This document shows positions 53,401 through 62,649 of a stretch of DNA of 64,000 nucleotides, one piece after another (within the stretch, counting starts at the first letter, position 1; each line of letters starts with the position of its first letter). The notes beneath the pieces are model-generated. The model had not been told where the DNA came from, made no database searches, and saw nothing but the letters and a program-made list of their open reading frames with translations. Source of the DNA: Lacimicrobium sp. SS2-24 (GTDB taxonomy: Bacteria; Pseudomonadota; Gammaproteobacteria; Enterobacterales; Alteromonadaceae); NCBI RefSeq assembly GCF_002201535.1, contig NZ_NIWW01000009.1, forward strand, positions 62,001 through 126,000. The letters run 5' to 3'. Position numbers and translations under genes: made by a program.

Positions 53401-54333
53401 GTGCAGGAGATAACCCAATGGCTTGAGCGACATCAGACCGATGGCGTCAATCTGACATTGACCGAGTTGCTTCATTATCAGAGCAAGACAGCCATGCTGG
53501 ATCTGAGTCCCAGAAAAACCATTCAGTCCAAGCTTGCTGGCACCTATCTGGCTAAAACCCGTGGTCGTGGCATGGAGTTTGATGAGGCCCGCCATTACCA
53601 ACCCGGGGATGATATCCGCGCCATAGACTGGCGCGTGACGGCACGCACCGGTAAGACTCATACCAAGCTGTACCAGGAAGAGAAAGAGCGCCCCATTTTC
53701 GTGCTCACCGATCTCAGTGCCAGCATGCATTTCGGCACCCAGTTCGTGTTTAAGTCGGTTCAGGCTGCCCATTTGAGTGCCCTGATTGCCTGGTCAGCAA
53801 GAAAGCGCGGCGATCGTATTGGTGGCCTAATTTATAATCAGACAGAACATCTAGAATACAAGCCCATGACGCGGCAAAAGGCGGTACTGTCACTGCTCAA
53901 TGGCCTGCTTAAACTGCATGCCCGGTCGACCCAATCGCCCCAAGTCAATTTTACCGAGGCCTGCGCAAGAATGCGGCGCATGGCACACCCCGGCAGCCTG
54001 ATTTTTATCATCAGTGATTTTCGTCAGTTTGATGAACAAGCCCGACAGCATTTATTCCAACTCAGTCGCCACTGCGAGCTGGTGGCCTATCCCATCAGCG
54101 ATCCATTCGAACATGAATTGCCGCAGGTTCAGGTGCCCCAACAAGTCAGTATTACCGACGATCAGGTCACGCGTTCGTTGATCTTAGGGGAGGAGAAGAC
54201 TGAGACCCTGTACCGCCAGCGCCATCAGCAGCAACTGGCATACCTCCACACCCAATTGAAACAGTGTCGCTGTCAGGTCTTACCCATCAGCTCAGGGTTA
54301 TCACTGGAATTGCAGTTGGGAGGTAAGCTATGA
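53401..54333 (+). CDS. DUF58-domain protein of the MoxR/Bat operon
   Basis: A 310-residue protein with the DUF58 signature GMEFDEARHYQPGDDIRAIDWRVTAR (about 55-80) and a VWA-like fold (FVLTDLSASMHF, with DLSAS). GTG at 53401 is the start because AGGAG lies six bases upstream; a TTG six bases earlier would have no spacer. Stop overlaps the DUF4381 start (ATGA). Part of the MoxR-Bat operon. Confidence 0.9.
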   Translation: MQEITQWLERHQTDGVNLTLTELLHYQSKTAMLDLSPRKTIQSKLAGTYLAKTRGRGMEFDEARHYQPGDDIRAIDWRVTARTGKTHTKLYQEEKERPIFVLTDLSASMHFGTQFVFKSVQAAHLSALIAWSARKRGDRIGGLIYNQTEHLEYKPMTRQKAVLSLLNGLLKLHARSTQSPQVNFTEACARMRRMAHPGSLIFIISDFRQFDEQARQHLFQLSRHCELVAYPISDPFEHELPQVQVPQQVSITDDQVTRSLILGEEKTETLYRQRHQQQLAYLHTQLKQCRCQVLPISSGLSLELQLGGKL

Positions 54334-54821
54334 ATACGCCAGCCACTGCGCAGCTGCGGGATATTCATCTGCCCGAAACCGTCGGATGGTGGCCACCGGC
54401 ACCAGGCTGGTGGTTGCTGGCCCTGTTCCTCATCGTAATAGTGATACTTATCGCTCGCTGGCAGTTGAGAGCCTATCGTTATCGCTGCGCCATCCGTCAG
54501 GCATTGCAGGAACTGGAGCAGATCAGTGCCGAGCAGCCGAACTGGCCACAACACCTCAATAGCCTGTTAAAGCGTCTCGCACTAAGCTATTTCCCGCGCG
54601 AGCAGACGGCCTCATTGCATCAGCAGCAGTGGCTGGATTTTTTAGTGGAAAGATTACCCAAAGCCAAACAATCTGACTTTGCAGACCGCTACCAGCTGCT
54701 GCTGAATAGTCTTTATCAACGCCAGCCAAGCGAGCTGGATATCAAACTTTATAAGACACTGGCCAAAGACTGGATACGCCGGGCCCTGCCACCTGCCAAA
54801 AAGGAGGCGAGCCATGTTTGA
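54330..54821 (+). CDS. DUF4381-family membrane protein
   Basis: A 163-residue protein found in Bat operons. N-terminal segment with LRDIHLPETVGWWPPAPGWWLLALFLI (one membrane helix, about 22-47), then a cytoplasmic helical domain with SLLKRLALSYFPREQTASLHQQQWLDFL. Overlaps the DUF58 and BatA genes. Function not known; it probably bridges the ATPase and the VWA proteins. Confidence 0.87.
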   Translation: MNTPATAQLRDIHLPETVGWWPPAPGWWLLALFLIVIVILIARWQLRAYRYRCAIRQALQELEQISAEQPNWPQHLNSLLKRLALSYFPREQTASLHQQQWLDFLVERLPKAKQSDFADRYQLLLNSLYQRQPSELDIKLYKTLAKDWIRRALPPAKKEASHV

Positions 54822-55815
54822 ATTTGCCTGGCTTTGGGCGTTGCTTGCCTTGCCTCTTCCACTTTTGATTAGACTGCTGCCATCCCGTGGACAAGTGCAG
54901 ACAGCGGCCCTGCGAGTGCCTCAGGTAGACAGCGACCTGCCCGGAGTAACCTTTAGAACGGGAACACACCCTGCCCGTCTTGGACTGGCGGCCCTGGCCT
55001 GGATTTGCCTGGTCCTCGCCGCGGCACGGCCACAATGGTTGGGTGAACCGATAAATATTCCCGCAAAAGGCCGCGACCTGATGGTTGCGGTGGACTTGTC
55101 CGGCAGCATGAAAGTTGAAGACATGGTGGTTAATGGCCAGCAAGTGGACCGACTAAAAATGATCAAACACGTATTGGGCGATTTCATTCAACGTCGCGTG
55201 GGTGACCGTCTTGGACTGATATTGTTTGCGGATACCGCGTATCTGCAAGCTCCCCTTACCTACGACAGAGACACAGTTGCCCAGCTTCTGGATGAGACTG
55301 TCATCGGCTTAGTGGGCGATCAGACGGCCATTGGCGATGCCATCGGCCTGGCGGTTAAACGCTTTGAAACCCGCGAGGAGTCTAATCGCATACTGATTTT
55401 GCTCACAGACGGTCAGAACACGGCAGGGAACATCAGTCCTGAGCAGGCCAATGAACTGGCGGTGGCGAACAAGGTGACCATTTACCCCATTGGTGTGGGT
55501 GCAGATCAAATGCTGGTACAGAGCTTCTTTGGCAATCGTCGGGTCAATCCCTCTGCAGATCTGGACGAGGATATGCTTACTGAGCTGGCGAAAAGCACCG
55601 GTGGACAGTATTTCCGGGCCCGCGACACACAGAGTCTCGAAGCCATCTATTCACGGCTGGATGAACTCGAACCCATTGCCCGGGAAAGTCGTCAAATGCG
55701 ACCACAGAGCGCCTTATTTTACTATCCGCTGGCGCTGGCCTTGTTGCTCAGTGTCGCGCTCTGTCTGCCCTCCCTCTGGCAATGGCTTCGTCTGAGGAGG
55801 AGAAGCGCAGTATGA
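54814..55815 (+). CDS. BatA-like VWA-domain membrane protein
   Basis: A 333-residue protein with an N-terminal membrane segment (about 1-20), a second at about 55-75, the VWA domain (about 87-280) with an intact MIDAS, DLSGSM (Asp at about 93) and TDGQ, and a C-terminal membrane helix. Bat proteins act in the periplasm or membrane and are linked to aerotolerance and envelope stress. It ends within the next gene's start (TATGATG). Confidence 0.92.
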   Translation: MFEFAWLWALLALPLPLLIRLLPSRGQVQTAALRVPQVDSDLPGVTFRTGTHPARLGLAALAWICLVLAAARPQWLGEPINIPAKGRDLMVAVDLSGSMKVEDMVVNGQQVDRLKMIKHVLGDFIQRRVGDRLGLILFADTAYLQAPLTYDRDTVAQLLDETVIGLVGDQTAIGDAIGLAVKRFETREESNRILILLTDGQNTAGNISPEQANELAVANKVTIYPIGVGADQMLVQSFFGNRRVNPSADLDEDMLTELAKSTGGQYFRARDTQSLEAIYSRLDELEPIARESRQMRPQSALFYYPLALALLLSVALCLPSLWQWLRLRRRSAV

Positions 55816-57644
55816 TGTGGCTCGATGCATTTCATTTTCTTCGTCCGGCATGGCTGCTGGCACTGATCCCACTGTTACTGATTTTTCTGTTGTTGCGCTA
55901 TCTGCAACGCCATCGCAGTGGCTGGCAAAACGTGTTGGCCCCCCACCTCTATCAACACCTGCTGAGCGCTCGTGGTGGATTAAGAAACAAGCCTCCTTTA
56001 TACCTGTTGGGACTGGCCTGGGTCATTGCCTGTCTGGCGCTGGCAGGTCCCACCTGGGAACGTCTGCCGCAACCCGTCTACCAGTTACACACCGGTAAAG
56101 TCGTGGTCATGGACATGTCCTTTTCAATGCGGGCGACAGATATCACCCCGGATCGTCTCACCCGGGCCAGATATAAAGCCATCGACTTGATTAAGCAGAT
56201 CACCGAGGGGGAAACCGGTCTGGTGGCCTATGCCGGCGATGCCTTTGTGATCAGCCCATTAAGCACTGACAGTGAAACCCTGATCAGTCTTATCCCTGCG
56301 CTATCCCCCGAGATCATGCCGGTCCCGGGCAGTGATCCGCAAAGCGGTATTCAATTGGCTATCGAGTTGCTGCAAAGCGCCGGCTACCAGGAAGGCGAAA
56401 TATTCTGGCTCACCGACGGTGTGGAAATGGCCCAGGTAGCTCCGATAACGCGTCTGATTAATCAGAGTGACTATCGTCTTTCGGTGCTGGCCGTTGGCAC
56501 AGAAGAAGGTGCGCCAATCTCCCTGCAAAATGGAGAACTGATGAAAGACGGCAGTGGCAGCATTGTGATCCCCAAACTTGAGGCCGACAACCTGCAACTG
56601 ATCGCACGCCAGGGAGGCGGCGTCTATAGCGCATTGCGAGCGGATGACAGTGATATTGAACGGTTGGTCAACCAGGCACTTTTGAGTCGCGACAAGACCG
56701 AGGAGCAACAAAAAGAAGACCATCAGGGGGATCAGTGGTACGAAGCCGGTCCCTACCTTATCCTGCTGCTGTTACCCCTTGCTGCATATGGATTCAGACG
56801 GGGATTATTGGGTATAGGCCTGGCCTGCTTGCTGTTCCCCACTGTATACACGCCTCAGGTACAGGCCAGTGTGTGGGAGGACCTGTGGCAACGTGCCGAT
56901 CAACAGGGACAACAGGCGTTTAACCAGCAAGAGTATGAGAGCGCCGCAGAAAAATTTGACGACCCACTTTGGCAAGGTAGTGCTCATTATCGAAATGGTG
57001 ACTATGACAAGGCGCTGGAAGCCTTCGCTCGGGCCGAGGGACCGCAAGCCTGGTACAACCGGGGCAACGCTCTGGCACAGCTTGGTCAGCTTGAGGAGGC
57101 TATAGAGGCCTATGACAAAGCCCTGGAAGCACAACCCGGACACGAGGATGCTCGTTTCAACAAAGCCTTGCTGGAAAAACAAAAACAGCAGCAGGAAGAA
57201 CAGCAATCACAGCAGCAGCAGTCTTCTGATCAGAATCAGCAACAAGACAAAGACCAGCAAGGTGAAAGTCAGGACCAACAGGGGCAGCAGAGTCAAAAGT
57301 CGTCTGATCAACAAGACCAGAATGCACCACCGGAGTCAGAGCAGTCAGAGCAGTCAGAGCAGCAAACAGAATCACAACCCGAACAACAAGAGCAGCAGGA
57401 CAGCCAGCAGCAGGCTGAAGAAAAGAATGCATCTGACAATGAAGAGTCCTCTGAACAACCCCAGGCGACACAGGCGCAGGAGCAGCCGCTAACCGATGAA
57501 GAGCGTGAACAACAACAGCGACTCGAAAAACTGCTACGCCGCGTGCCCGATGATCCGGCTTACCTGCTCAAACGCAAAATGCTGCTGGAAAATCAGCAAC
57601 GTCGTCGCCAATCACTTCCAAACAGGTTACAAAGGAACTGGTAA
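55812..57644 (+). CDS. BatB/BatC-like VWA and TPR protein with Gln-rich tail
   Basis: A fusion of the BatB and BatC roles, 610 residues. Membrane segment at about 10-30 and 60-75, VWA domain with MIDAS DMSFS (Asp at about 93) and TDG, a second hydrophobic stretch about 320-355, TPR repeats (about 365-455; AWYNRGNALAQLGQLEEAIEAYDKAL) and a Gln/Ser/Glu-rich low-complexity region (about 460-565) before a basic end. ATG at 55812 follows GGAGGAGAAG. Three tandem copies of a nine-base unit lie in the Gln-rich part. Confidence 0.9.
   Translation: MMWLDAFHFLRPAWLLALIPLLLIFLLLRYLQRHRSGWQNVLAPHLYQHLLSARGGLRNKPPLYLLGLAWVIACLALAGPTWERLPQPVYQLHTGKVVVMDMSFSMRATDITPDRLTRARYKAIDLIKQITEGETGLVAYAGDAFVISPLSTDSETLISLIPALSPEIMPVPGSDPQSGIQLAIELLQSAGYQEGEIFWLTDGVEMAQVAPITRLINQSDYRLSVLAVGTEEGAPISLQNGELMKDGSGSIVIPKLEADNLQLIARQGGGVYSALRADDSDIERLVNQALLSRDKTEEQQKEDHQGDQWYEAGPYLILLLLPLAAYGFRRGLLGIGLACLLFPTVYTPQVQASVWEDLWQRADQQGQQAFNQQEYESAAEKFDDPLWQGSAHYRNGDYDKALEAFARAEGPQAWYNRGNALAQLGQLEEAIEAYDKALEAQPGHEDARFNKALLEKQKQQQEEQQSQQQQSSDQNQQQDKDQQGESQDQQGQQSQKSSDQQDQNAPPESEQSEQSEQQTESQPEQQEQQDSQQQAEEKNASDNEESSEQPQATQAQEQPLTDEEREQQQRLEKLLRRVPDDPAYLLKRKMLLENQQRRRQSLPNRLQRNW
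57336..57362 (+). repeat. Tandem repeat of nine bases, three copies
   Basis: TCAGAGCAG three times in the coding sequence for the Gln-rich tail, each encoding Ser-Glu-Gln. A slippage-prone tract in a low-complexity region. Confidence 0.8.
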
Positions 57645-59389
57645 TGCAGAATGTATTCCGACCCAAGCAATTCTTGTGGCTACCACTCACCTTGTGGGCA
57701 CTGCTGTGCGCCACCTCGTACGCTGACGTAACCGAGGTCACCGCAAGTGTGGACAAAAACCCGGCCATGGTCGATGAAGCCATTATTCTTGAGGTGACGG
57801 CGAATGATGTGGTGGACAACAACCTGTTCGATGCGTCACCACTGCTTAAGGATTTTGTGGTTGGACGCACTTCCGTCAGTACTCAGACACAAATTATCAA
57901 TTTCGATATGACCCGCACCACACGATGGACCACACGACTGATCCCGCGTAAGCCCGGGCGTTATACCATTCCGGCGTTTGATATCGCCGGACAGCGCTCT
58001 GCTCCGATTGAGCTGATGGTACTACCCGCCAGCCAGGCTACGGCGGATCAGGCCAGAGATATCTATATCGAAGCCGAAGTCGACTTGACAAAAGTGTATC
58101 TGCAGCAACAAATACACTATGTTGCTAAGTTGTATTTGTCCCGTGACCTGCAGCGCGGAAGCCTGACCGCGCCGCAGCTGGAAAATGCGGATATTCGCCA
58201 GATAGGTAAAGACAAAGAATACTCTGAAATTGCAAAAGGACAGCGCTATCGGGTGATAGAGCGCCGTTTTGCCATCATCCCTCAGTCCAGCGGCAACTTT
58301 ACCATTGAAGGCCCGATTTTTGATGGTGAGGTGTCTCAGCCCAGTAACCGTTCTTACGGCTTTTTTAACCAGTCGAAAGCCGTCAGCCGGGTTGGTAATG
58401 CCATCGACATTGAAGTGCTACCGATGCCGGATAATTATCAGCAGCACTGGTTACCCAGTGAGTATGTGGAATTACATCAGGAATGGCAAAATGGCGGCGA
58501 CGAATACCGTGTTGGCGAGCCTATTACCCGCATCCTGACGTTAACCGCATTAGGTGTCGTTGAAGAACAGTTACCCGAAATCAACAGCCAATACCCGGCC
58601 ACAGTAAAAAGTTATCCGGATCAGGCCAGTACCAGCACCGTTGAAAAAGACGATACCCTGGTAGCGCAGCGCCGTGAAACCATCGCAATCATCCCCACAC
58701 AACCTGGCGAGTTAACCCTGCCGGAAATCCGTGTGCCCTGGTTTAACACCCTCACCGGGCAGACCGAGTATGCCCGGCTACCGGCACAGACTCTCAGCGT
58801 TGCCCCGGCACAAATGCCTCAGGGTGGACCTGTGCAGGGCTCTTCAGCACAGACGCCCGCTGCAGCGCCAAAGGATGCTGCTACCGATGCACAGGAGCCG
58901 CCAGCCACTGATCGCAGCCACAATACAGAGTTGGAGACCACAACCGGCATCAATTGGTGGGCGCTCACCAGTGGGATCTTACTGGTGCTGTGGGTGCTGA
59001 CACTAGGACTGTGGTGGAGATACAAACGTACCAGCCCCGTGACAACACAACGGAGCGAGGCGGGTGCCACAAAGCAAGACGAAGCGAAACTTTGGCAGAG
59101 TCTGCAACAGGCTGTAAAACAACAAGACAGCAAGGCGGTTATCGACGCTCTCACACCCTGGTTATGTCATCATCTCAACATGCAGGGAACCCTGGCCGAG
59201 TGTCAGCAACACCTCAATGACCCAGAACTCAACGAACAGATCAATCATCTTCTGGCCAGTCGTTATGGTAAACAGACTGGTCATTGGCAAGGAAACAAAC
59301 TGATCGCTTTATTGCAACAACACCGTAAAACATCCAGACAGTCAACACATCGGCCGGGCCATAAACTGGTTTCGCTGAAAATTGAATGA
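57644..59389 (+). CDS. BatD-like protein
   Basis: Secreted and membrane-anchored protein of the Bat system, 581 residues. Signal peptide (to about SYA, residue 24), then immunoglobulin-like beta domains (DVTEVTASVDKNPAMVDEAIILEVT, RTTRWTTRLIPRKPGRYTIPAF), a Pro/Ala/Gln-rich linker, one membrane helix (about 435-458, LTSGILLVLWVLTLGLWW) and a cytoplasmic C-terminal helical region. It starts inside the BatB/C stop (TAATG). Confidence 0.9.
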   Translation: MQNVFRPKQFLWLPLTLWALLCATSYADVTEVTASVDKNPAMVDEAIILEVTANDVVDNNLFDASPLLKDFVVGRTSVSTQTQIINFDMTRTTRWTTRLIPRKPGRYTIPAFDIAGQRSAPIELMVLPASQATADQARDIYIEAEVDLTKVYLQQQIHYVAKLYLSRDLQRGSLTAPQLENADIRQIGKDKEYSEIAKGQRYRVIERRFAIIPQSSGNFTIEGPIFDGEVSQPSNRSYGFFNQSKAVSRVGNAIDIEVLPMPDNYQQHWLPSEYVELHQEWQNGGDEYRVGEPITRILTLTALGVVEEQLPEINSQYPATVKSYPDQASTSTVEKDDTLVAQRRETIAIIPTQPGELTLPEIRVPWFNTLTGQTEYARLPAQTLSVAPAQMPQGGPVQGSSAQTPAAAPKDAATDAQEPPATDRSHNTELETTTGINWWALTSGILLVLWVLTLGLWWRYKRTSPVTTQRSEAGATKQDEAKLWQSLQQAVKQQDSKAVIDALTPWLCHHLNMQGTLAECQQHLNDPELNEQINHLLASRYGKQTGHWQGNKLIALLQQHRKTSRQSTHRPGHKLVSLKIE

Positions 59390-59418
59390 CCACTTTTCCC
59401 GACAGAAACAGGATTATA

Positions 59419-61257
59419 ATGATGAATGCTAAACCGATATTGCAGGCCAGTCTGATTGCCCTGGCCGTTGCTGGCTGCAGTCCAGCTCCACAATCTCAGC
59501 AACCAGAACAACCTCAGACAGCGCAGCAACAAAGTGAATCTCAGCGCCTGGCCGCTTTTTTTGAACAAAGCTATGAGCAGGATCTGCAACGCTCACCAAT
59601 GCTGCAAAGCTACCGTGGCCTGAAATCCGATTATGATAAATGGGATGATGTTTCAGAAGCCTTTAATGAGGAAACTGCAGCCCTTCTCAAAGCCCGCCTG
59701 GCGACACTGGAAAGCTTTGATCTGAGTAAACTCAGTAAACAGGAACAACTCAGCCACAGTGTTTTCAAAGCTGACGTTGAGCGCAAACTAGCCAATGACG
59801 ACTTTCGCCATCATACCTATATCATGGATCAGTTCCGCGCCTGGCACACCACCGTTCCCAGTTTCCTGATCAATATTCACAGTGTGAAAAGTCTCGATGA
59901 TGCACAAGCCTATATCGGCCGCCTGCAAGGAGTAGAGCAGCTGTTTGACCAGGTGATTAACCAATTAAAAATCCGTGAAAAGCTGGGTGTCTTTCCACCT
60001 AAATGGTCCTACGAGCAAATGATTGTTGCCGCCAGAAATGTGATCACCGGCGTGCCCTTTGCACAAATGCAGGAACCCTCAACCCTGTGGGAAGATTTTT
60101 CTCAGAAAGTGGCCGCACTGGAAATAGATCAAACCGAAAAAGACGATCTGATGGAACAGGCCAGAACCGCCCTGATCACGAAAGTGGGACCGGCCTACGA
60201 AAAATTGATTGACGAACTCGCCCATCAACAGGCTTTATCACCTGAAGGTGACGGCGTGTGGCGACTGCCAAAGGGTGACGAGTGGTATAAAAACCGTCTT
60301 GCCTGGTTTACCACCACCGACCTGAATGCCGAACAGGTGCACCAGATTGGTCTGGACAATGTCGCGCGTATCCACAACCAAATGCGTGACATCATGGAGC
60401 AAGTGAACTTTAACGGTGACCTGAGTGAATTTTTTGAGTTCATGCGCAGCGACGAACAGTTCTACTATCCGGCCACCCCCGAGGGCCGTCAGCGCTACCT
60501 CAGTGAAGCCAAAGCCCTGATTGACACCATGGAAAAAGAGATTCCGGCGTATTTCGGCTTGCTGCCTAAGGCGGACATGATCGTGAAACGGGTCGAGCCC
60601 TTCAGAGAAAAATCTGCTGGTAAGGCGTTCTATCAAAGCCCGGCCAAAGACGGCAGTCGACCGGGTATTTACTATGCCAACCTCTACAACATGCGTGATA
60701 TGCCCACTTATCAGATGGAGGCCCTGGCCTATCATGAGGGTATCCCCGGGCATCATATGCAACGGGCTATCGCTCAGGAATTAGACGGCATTCCTGAGTT
60801 TCAGAAGTACGTGTCGTTTACCGCTTATACCGAAGGATGGGGGTTATACACCGAAGAACTGGCCAAAGATATGGGCTTTTATAAAGACCCCTATTCTGAT
60901 TTCGGTCGACTGGCAATGGAATTGTGGCGAGCCTGTCGCCTGGTGGTGGATACCGGTATCCACGCCAAACAGTGGAGCCGTGAGCAAGCCATTGACTACC
61001 TGATCAAAAATACCCCTAACCCGGCTGGCGACGCAACCAAAGCTATCGAACGTTATATCGCTATGCCAGGGCAGGCAACCGCGTATATGATTGGCAAACT
61101 CAAGATCATGGAGCTGAGACAGTCGGCCATGGATGCCTTAGGCGAGAACTTTGACTACCGTGGTTTTCATGATGAAATCCTCAAGGATGGTCCCGTCCCC
61201 ATGGATATCCTGGAGACAAAACTGCGCAACTGGATAGAAAACATCAAGCAGAGATAA
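59419..61257 (+). CDS. DUF885-family lipoprotein, zinc peptidase-like
   Basis: A 612-residue protein with lipoprotein signal ending LAVAGC (Cys at about 20), a Gln-rich stretch after it, and a metal-binding HExxPGHH-type motif (HEGIPGHHMQ) with a further Glu in TEGWGLYTEEL downstream. DUF885 proteins are predicted metallopeptidases. AGGA stands before the ATG at 59419; the frame is open back to 59386 in BatD. Probably outer-membrane attached. Confidence 0.87.
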   Translation: MMNAKPILQASLIALAVAGCSPAPQSQQPEQPQTAQQQSESQRLAAFFEQSYEQDLQRSPMLQSYRGLKSDYDKWDDVSEAFNEETAALLKARLATLESFDLSKLSKQEQLSHSVFKADVERKLANDDFRHHTYIMDQFRAWHTTVPSFLINIHSVKSLDDAQAYIGRLQGVEQLFDQVINQLKIREKLGVFPPKWSYEQMIVAARNVITGVPFAQMQEPSTLWEDFSQKVAALEIDQTEKDDLMEQARTALITKVGPAYEKLIDELAHQQALSPEGDGVWRLPKGDEWYKNRLAWFTTTDLNAEQVHQIGLDNVARIHNQMRDIMEQVNFNGDLSEFFEFMRSDEQFYYPATPEGRQRYLSEAKALIDTMEKEIPAYFGLLPKADMIVKRVEPFREKSAGKAFYQSPAKDGSRPGIYYANLYNMRDMPTYQMEALAYHEGIPGHHMQRAIAQELDGIPEFQKYVSFTAYTEGWGLYTEELAKDMGFYKDPYSDFGRLAMELWRACRLVVDTGIHAKQWSREQAIDYLIKNTPNPAGDATKAIERYIAMPGQATAYMIGKLKIMELRQSAMDALGENFDYRGFHDEILKDGPVPMDILETKLRNWIENIKQR

Positions 61258-61265
61258 TTCAGTCG

Positions 61266-61296
61266 AAAAAAGTCCGGTGAATGCCGGACTTTTTTG
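61266..61296 (+). terminator. Intrinsic terminator after the DUF885 gene
   Basis: AAAAAAGTCCGG-TGAATG-CCGGACTTTTTT, seven pairs and six T residues. Confidence 0.85.
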
Positions 61297-61321
61297 TATC
61301 AGGGAATGATGCCCGTATACT
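61294..61321 (+). promoter_or_regulatory. Predicted promoter of the sigma factor gene
   Basis: TTGTAT (61294-61299), 16 bases, TATACT (61316-61321), just after the terminator of the preceding gene. Confidence 0.4.
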
Positions 61322-61395
61322 GCGATAACAGCAATCTGGTAACAAACTTTATGTTTTCACGAAAGCAAAGTGGATCGACCCCGGTCAATACCCAC

Positions 61396-61908
61396 ATGAT
61401 AAGCAAACAAAAACGCTACGAGACGCTGGTGCAGGCACTGCATGGCGATATTTATCGCTACGCCTACTGGCTTGTGGGAAACAAAGCGGTAGCTGAGGAC
61501 ATTACTCAGGAGACGTTCTTAAGGGCGTGGAAATCACTGGATTCGCTGAATGATGAAAAAGCGGCAAAATCCTGGCTGATTACCATCCTGCGGCGCGAGA
61601 ATGCCCGTCGTTTCGAGCGCAAACAGTTTGATTTGGTCGATATGGATGATGTGACTCTGTCTGATGACGGGCCGGGCCATGAGACCCAGTTAGAGCATCG
61701 GGAATTGCACAGACTGATGGCCGGCCTGAGTGAAGAATACCGTGAACCCCTTATTTTACAAATCATGTTTGGTTTCAGTGGTGACGAAATTGCCGCTCAG
61801 CTGGACCTGAATAAAAACACCGTCATGACCCGTTTATTCCGGGCCAGAAATCAGATTAAAGAGGCCTTAGACAGTCATGACTCAGCAAGAGGGCGTAAAA
61901 ATGGATGA
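61396..61908 (+). CDS. ECF-like RNA polymerase sigma factor
   Basis: Alternative sigma factor, 170 residues from ATG 61396. Region 2 is IYRYAYWLVGNKAVAEDITQETFLRAWKSL (about 18-48) and region 4 LILQIMFGFSGDEIAAQLDLNKNTVMTRLFRARNQIKEAL (about 115-160). ATG at 61351 would add 15 residues. An 8-base overlap with the DUF3379 gene shows a sigma/anti-sigma pair. Stimulus unknown. Confidence 0.85.
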   Translation: MISKQKRYETLVQALHGDIYRYAYWLVGNKAVAEDITQETFLRAWKSLDSLNDEKAAKSWLITILRRENARRFERKQFDLVDMDDVTLSDDGPGHETQLEHRELHRLMAGLSEEYREPLILQIMFGFSGDEIAAQLDLNKNTVMTRLFRARNQIKEALDSHDSARGRKNG

Positions 61909-62602
61909 TTTAGAATTCCGTCGCACCATTTATGCCGACCCGAATTGTGATAGCAAAGCGCTCAGGGATGCCGCCGCCAATGACCCGGCAAAGCAGCAGT
62001 TCTGGGAGGAAATGAAACAGCTGGACAAAGAGTTGCTGCAAACAGCCCGTGTACCGCTGCCCGATGGTCTTGCTCAGCGACTGATGCTCAAACAATCCAT
62101 GCAGGCCCATAAGCAGCAACAGAGACGACGTCGCTGGCACCTCTCCATTGCCGCCTCGGTGATTGTATTGTTTAGTGTCAGTTTGACGCTCTGGCAGAAG
62201 CAGGATGTGGATTTGAGTCAGCATGCCCTGGCTCATGTTTATCACGACGCCAATGCATTACAGGTTGATGAGAATGTTCCCCTGGAGCAGATCAATGCAA
62301 AGCTGGCCAGTTTTGGTGGCCAGTTTACCGACGATATCGGCAAAGTTTACTATGCCAATTTCTGTGATTTTAACCGGGTCAAAAGTCTGCATATGGTGAT
62401 TGAGGGCGAACATGGTAAAGTGACCGTGTTTGTGATCCCCCACAAAGACAATCAGACACTGGAAGCACGGTTTAATGACAGGCAGTATCAGGGCCGGGGA
62501 ATGGCACTGCAACAGGCAAACCTGATTTTGGTAGGTGAAGACCAGCAGTCCTTACAAAAAGTACAGGACAAATTGCAGGGCCGAATGTTGTTCTCTGCCT
62601 AA
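61901..62602 (+). CDS. DUF3379-family membrane protein, probable anti-sigma factor
   Basis: A 233-residue protein with a cytoplasmic N-terminal part (MDDLEFRRTIYADPNCDS, about 1-82), one membrane helix (about 84-102, WHLSIAASVIVLFSVSLTLW) and a periplasmic domain. The layout fits membrane-bound anti-sigma factors paired with an ECF sigma gene. ATG at 61901 is chosen for its ribosome-binding site GAGGG; an ATG at 61877 lies deeper in the sigma gene. Confidence 0.82.
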   Translation: MDDLEFRRTIYADPNCDSKALRDAAANDPAKQQFWEEMKQLDKELLQTARVPLPDGLAQRLMLKQSMQAHKQQQRRRRWHLSIAASVIVLFSVSLTLWQKQDVDLSQHALAHVYHDANALQVDENVPLEQINAKLASFGGQFTDDIGKVYYANFCDFNRVKSLHMVIEGEHGKVTVFVIPHKDNQTLEARFNDRQYQGRGMALQQANLILVGEDQQSLQKVQDKLQGRMLFSA

Positions 62603-62603
62603 T

Positions 62604-62635
62604 AAAAAAGCCCATCAAATGATGGGCTTTTCTTT
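62604..62635. terminator. Bidirectional terminator between the anti-sigma gene and argS
   Basis: AAAAAAGCCCATCA-AA-TGATGGGCTTTTCTTTT. Eight pairs; T runs on both strands between convergent genes. Confidence 0.85.
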
Positions 62636-62649
62636 TATTGTGGTGCCTC

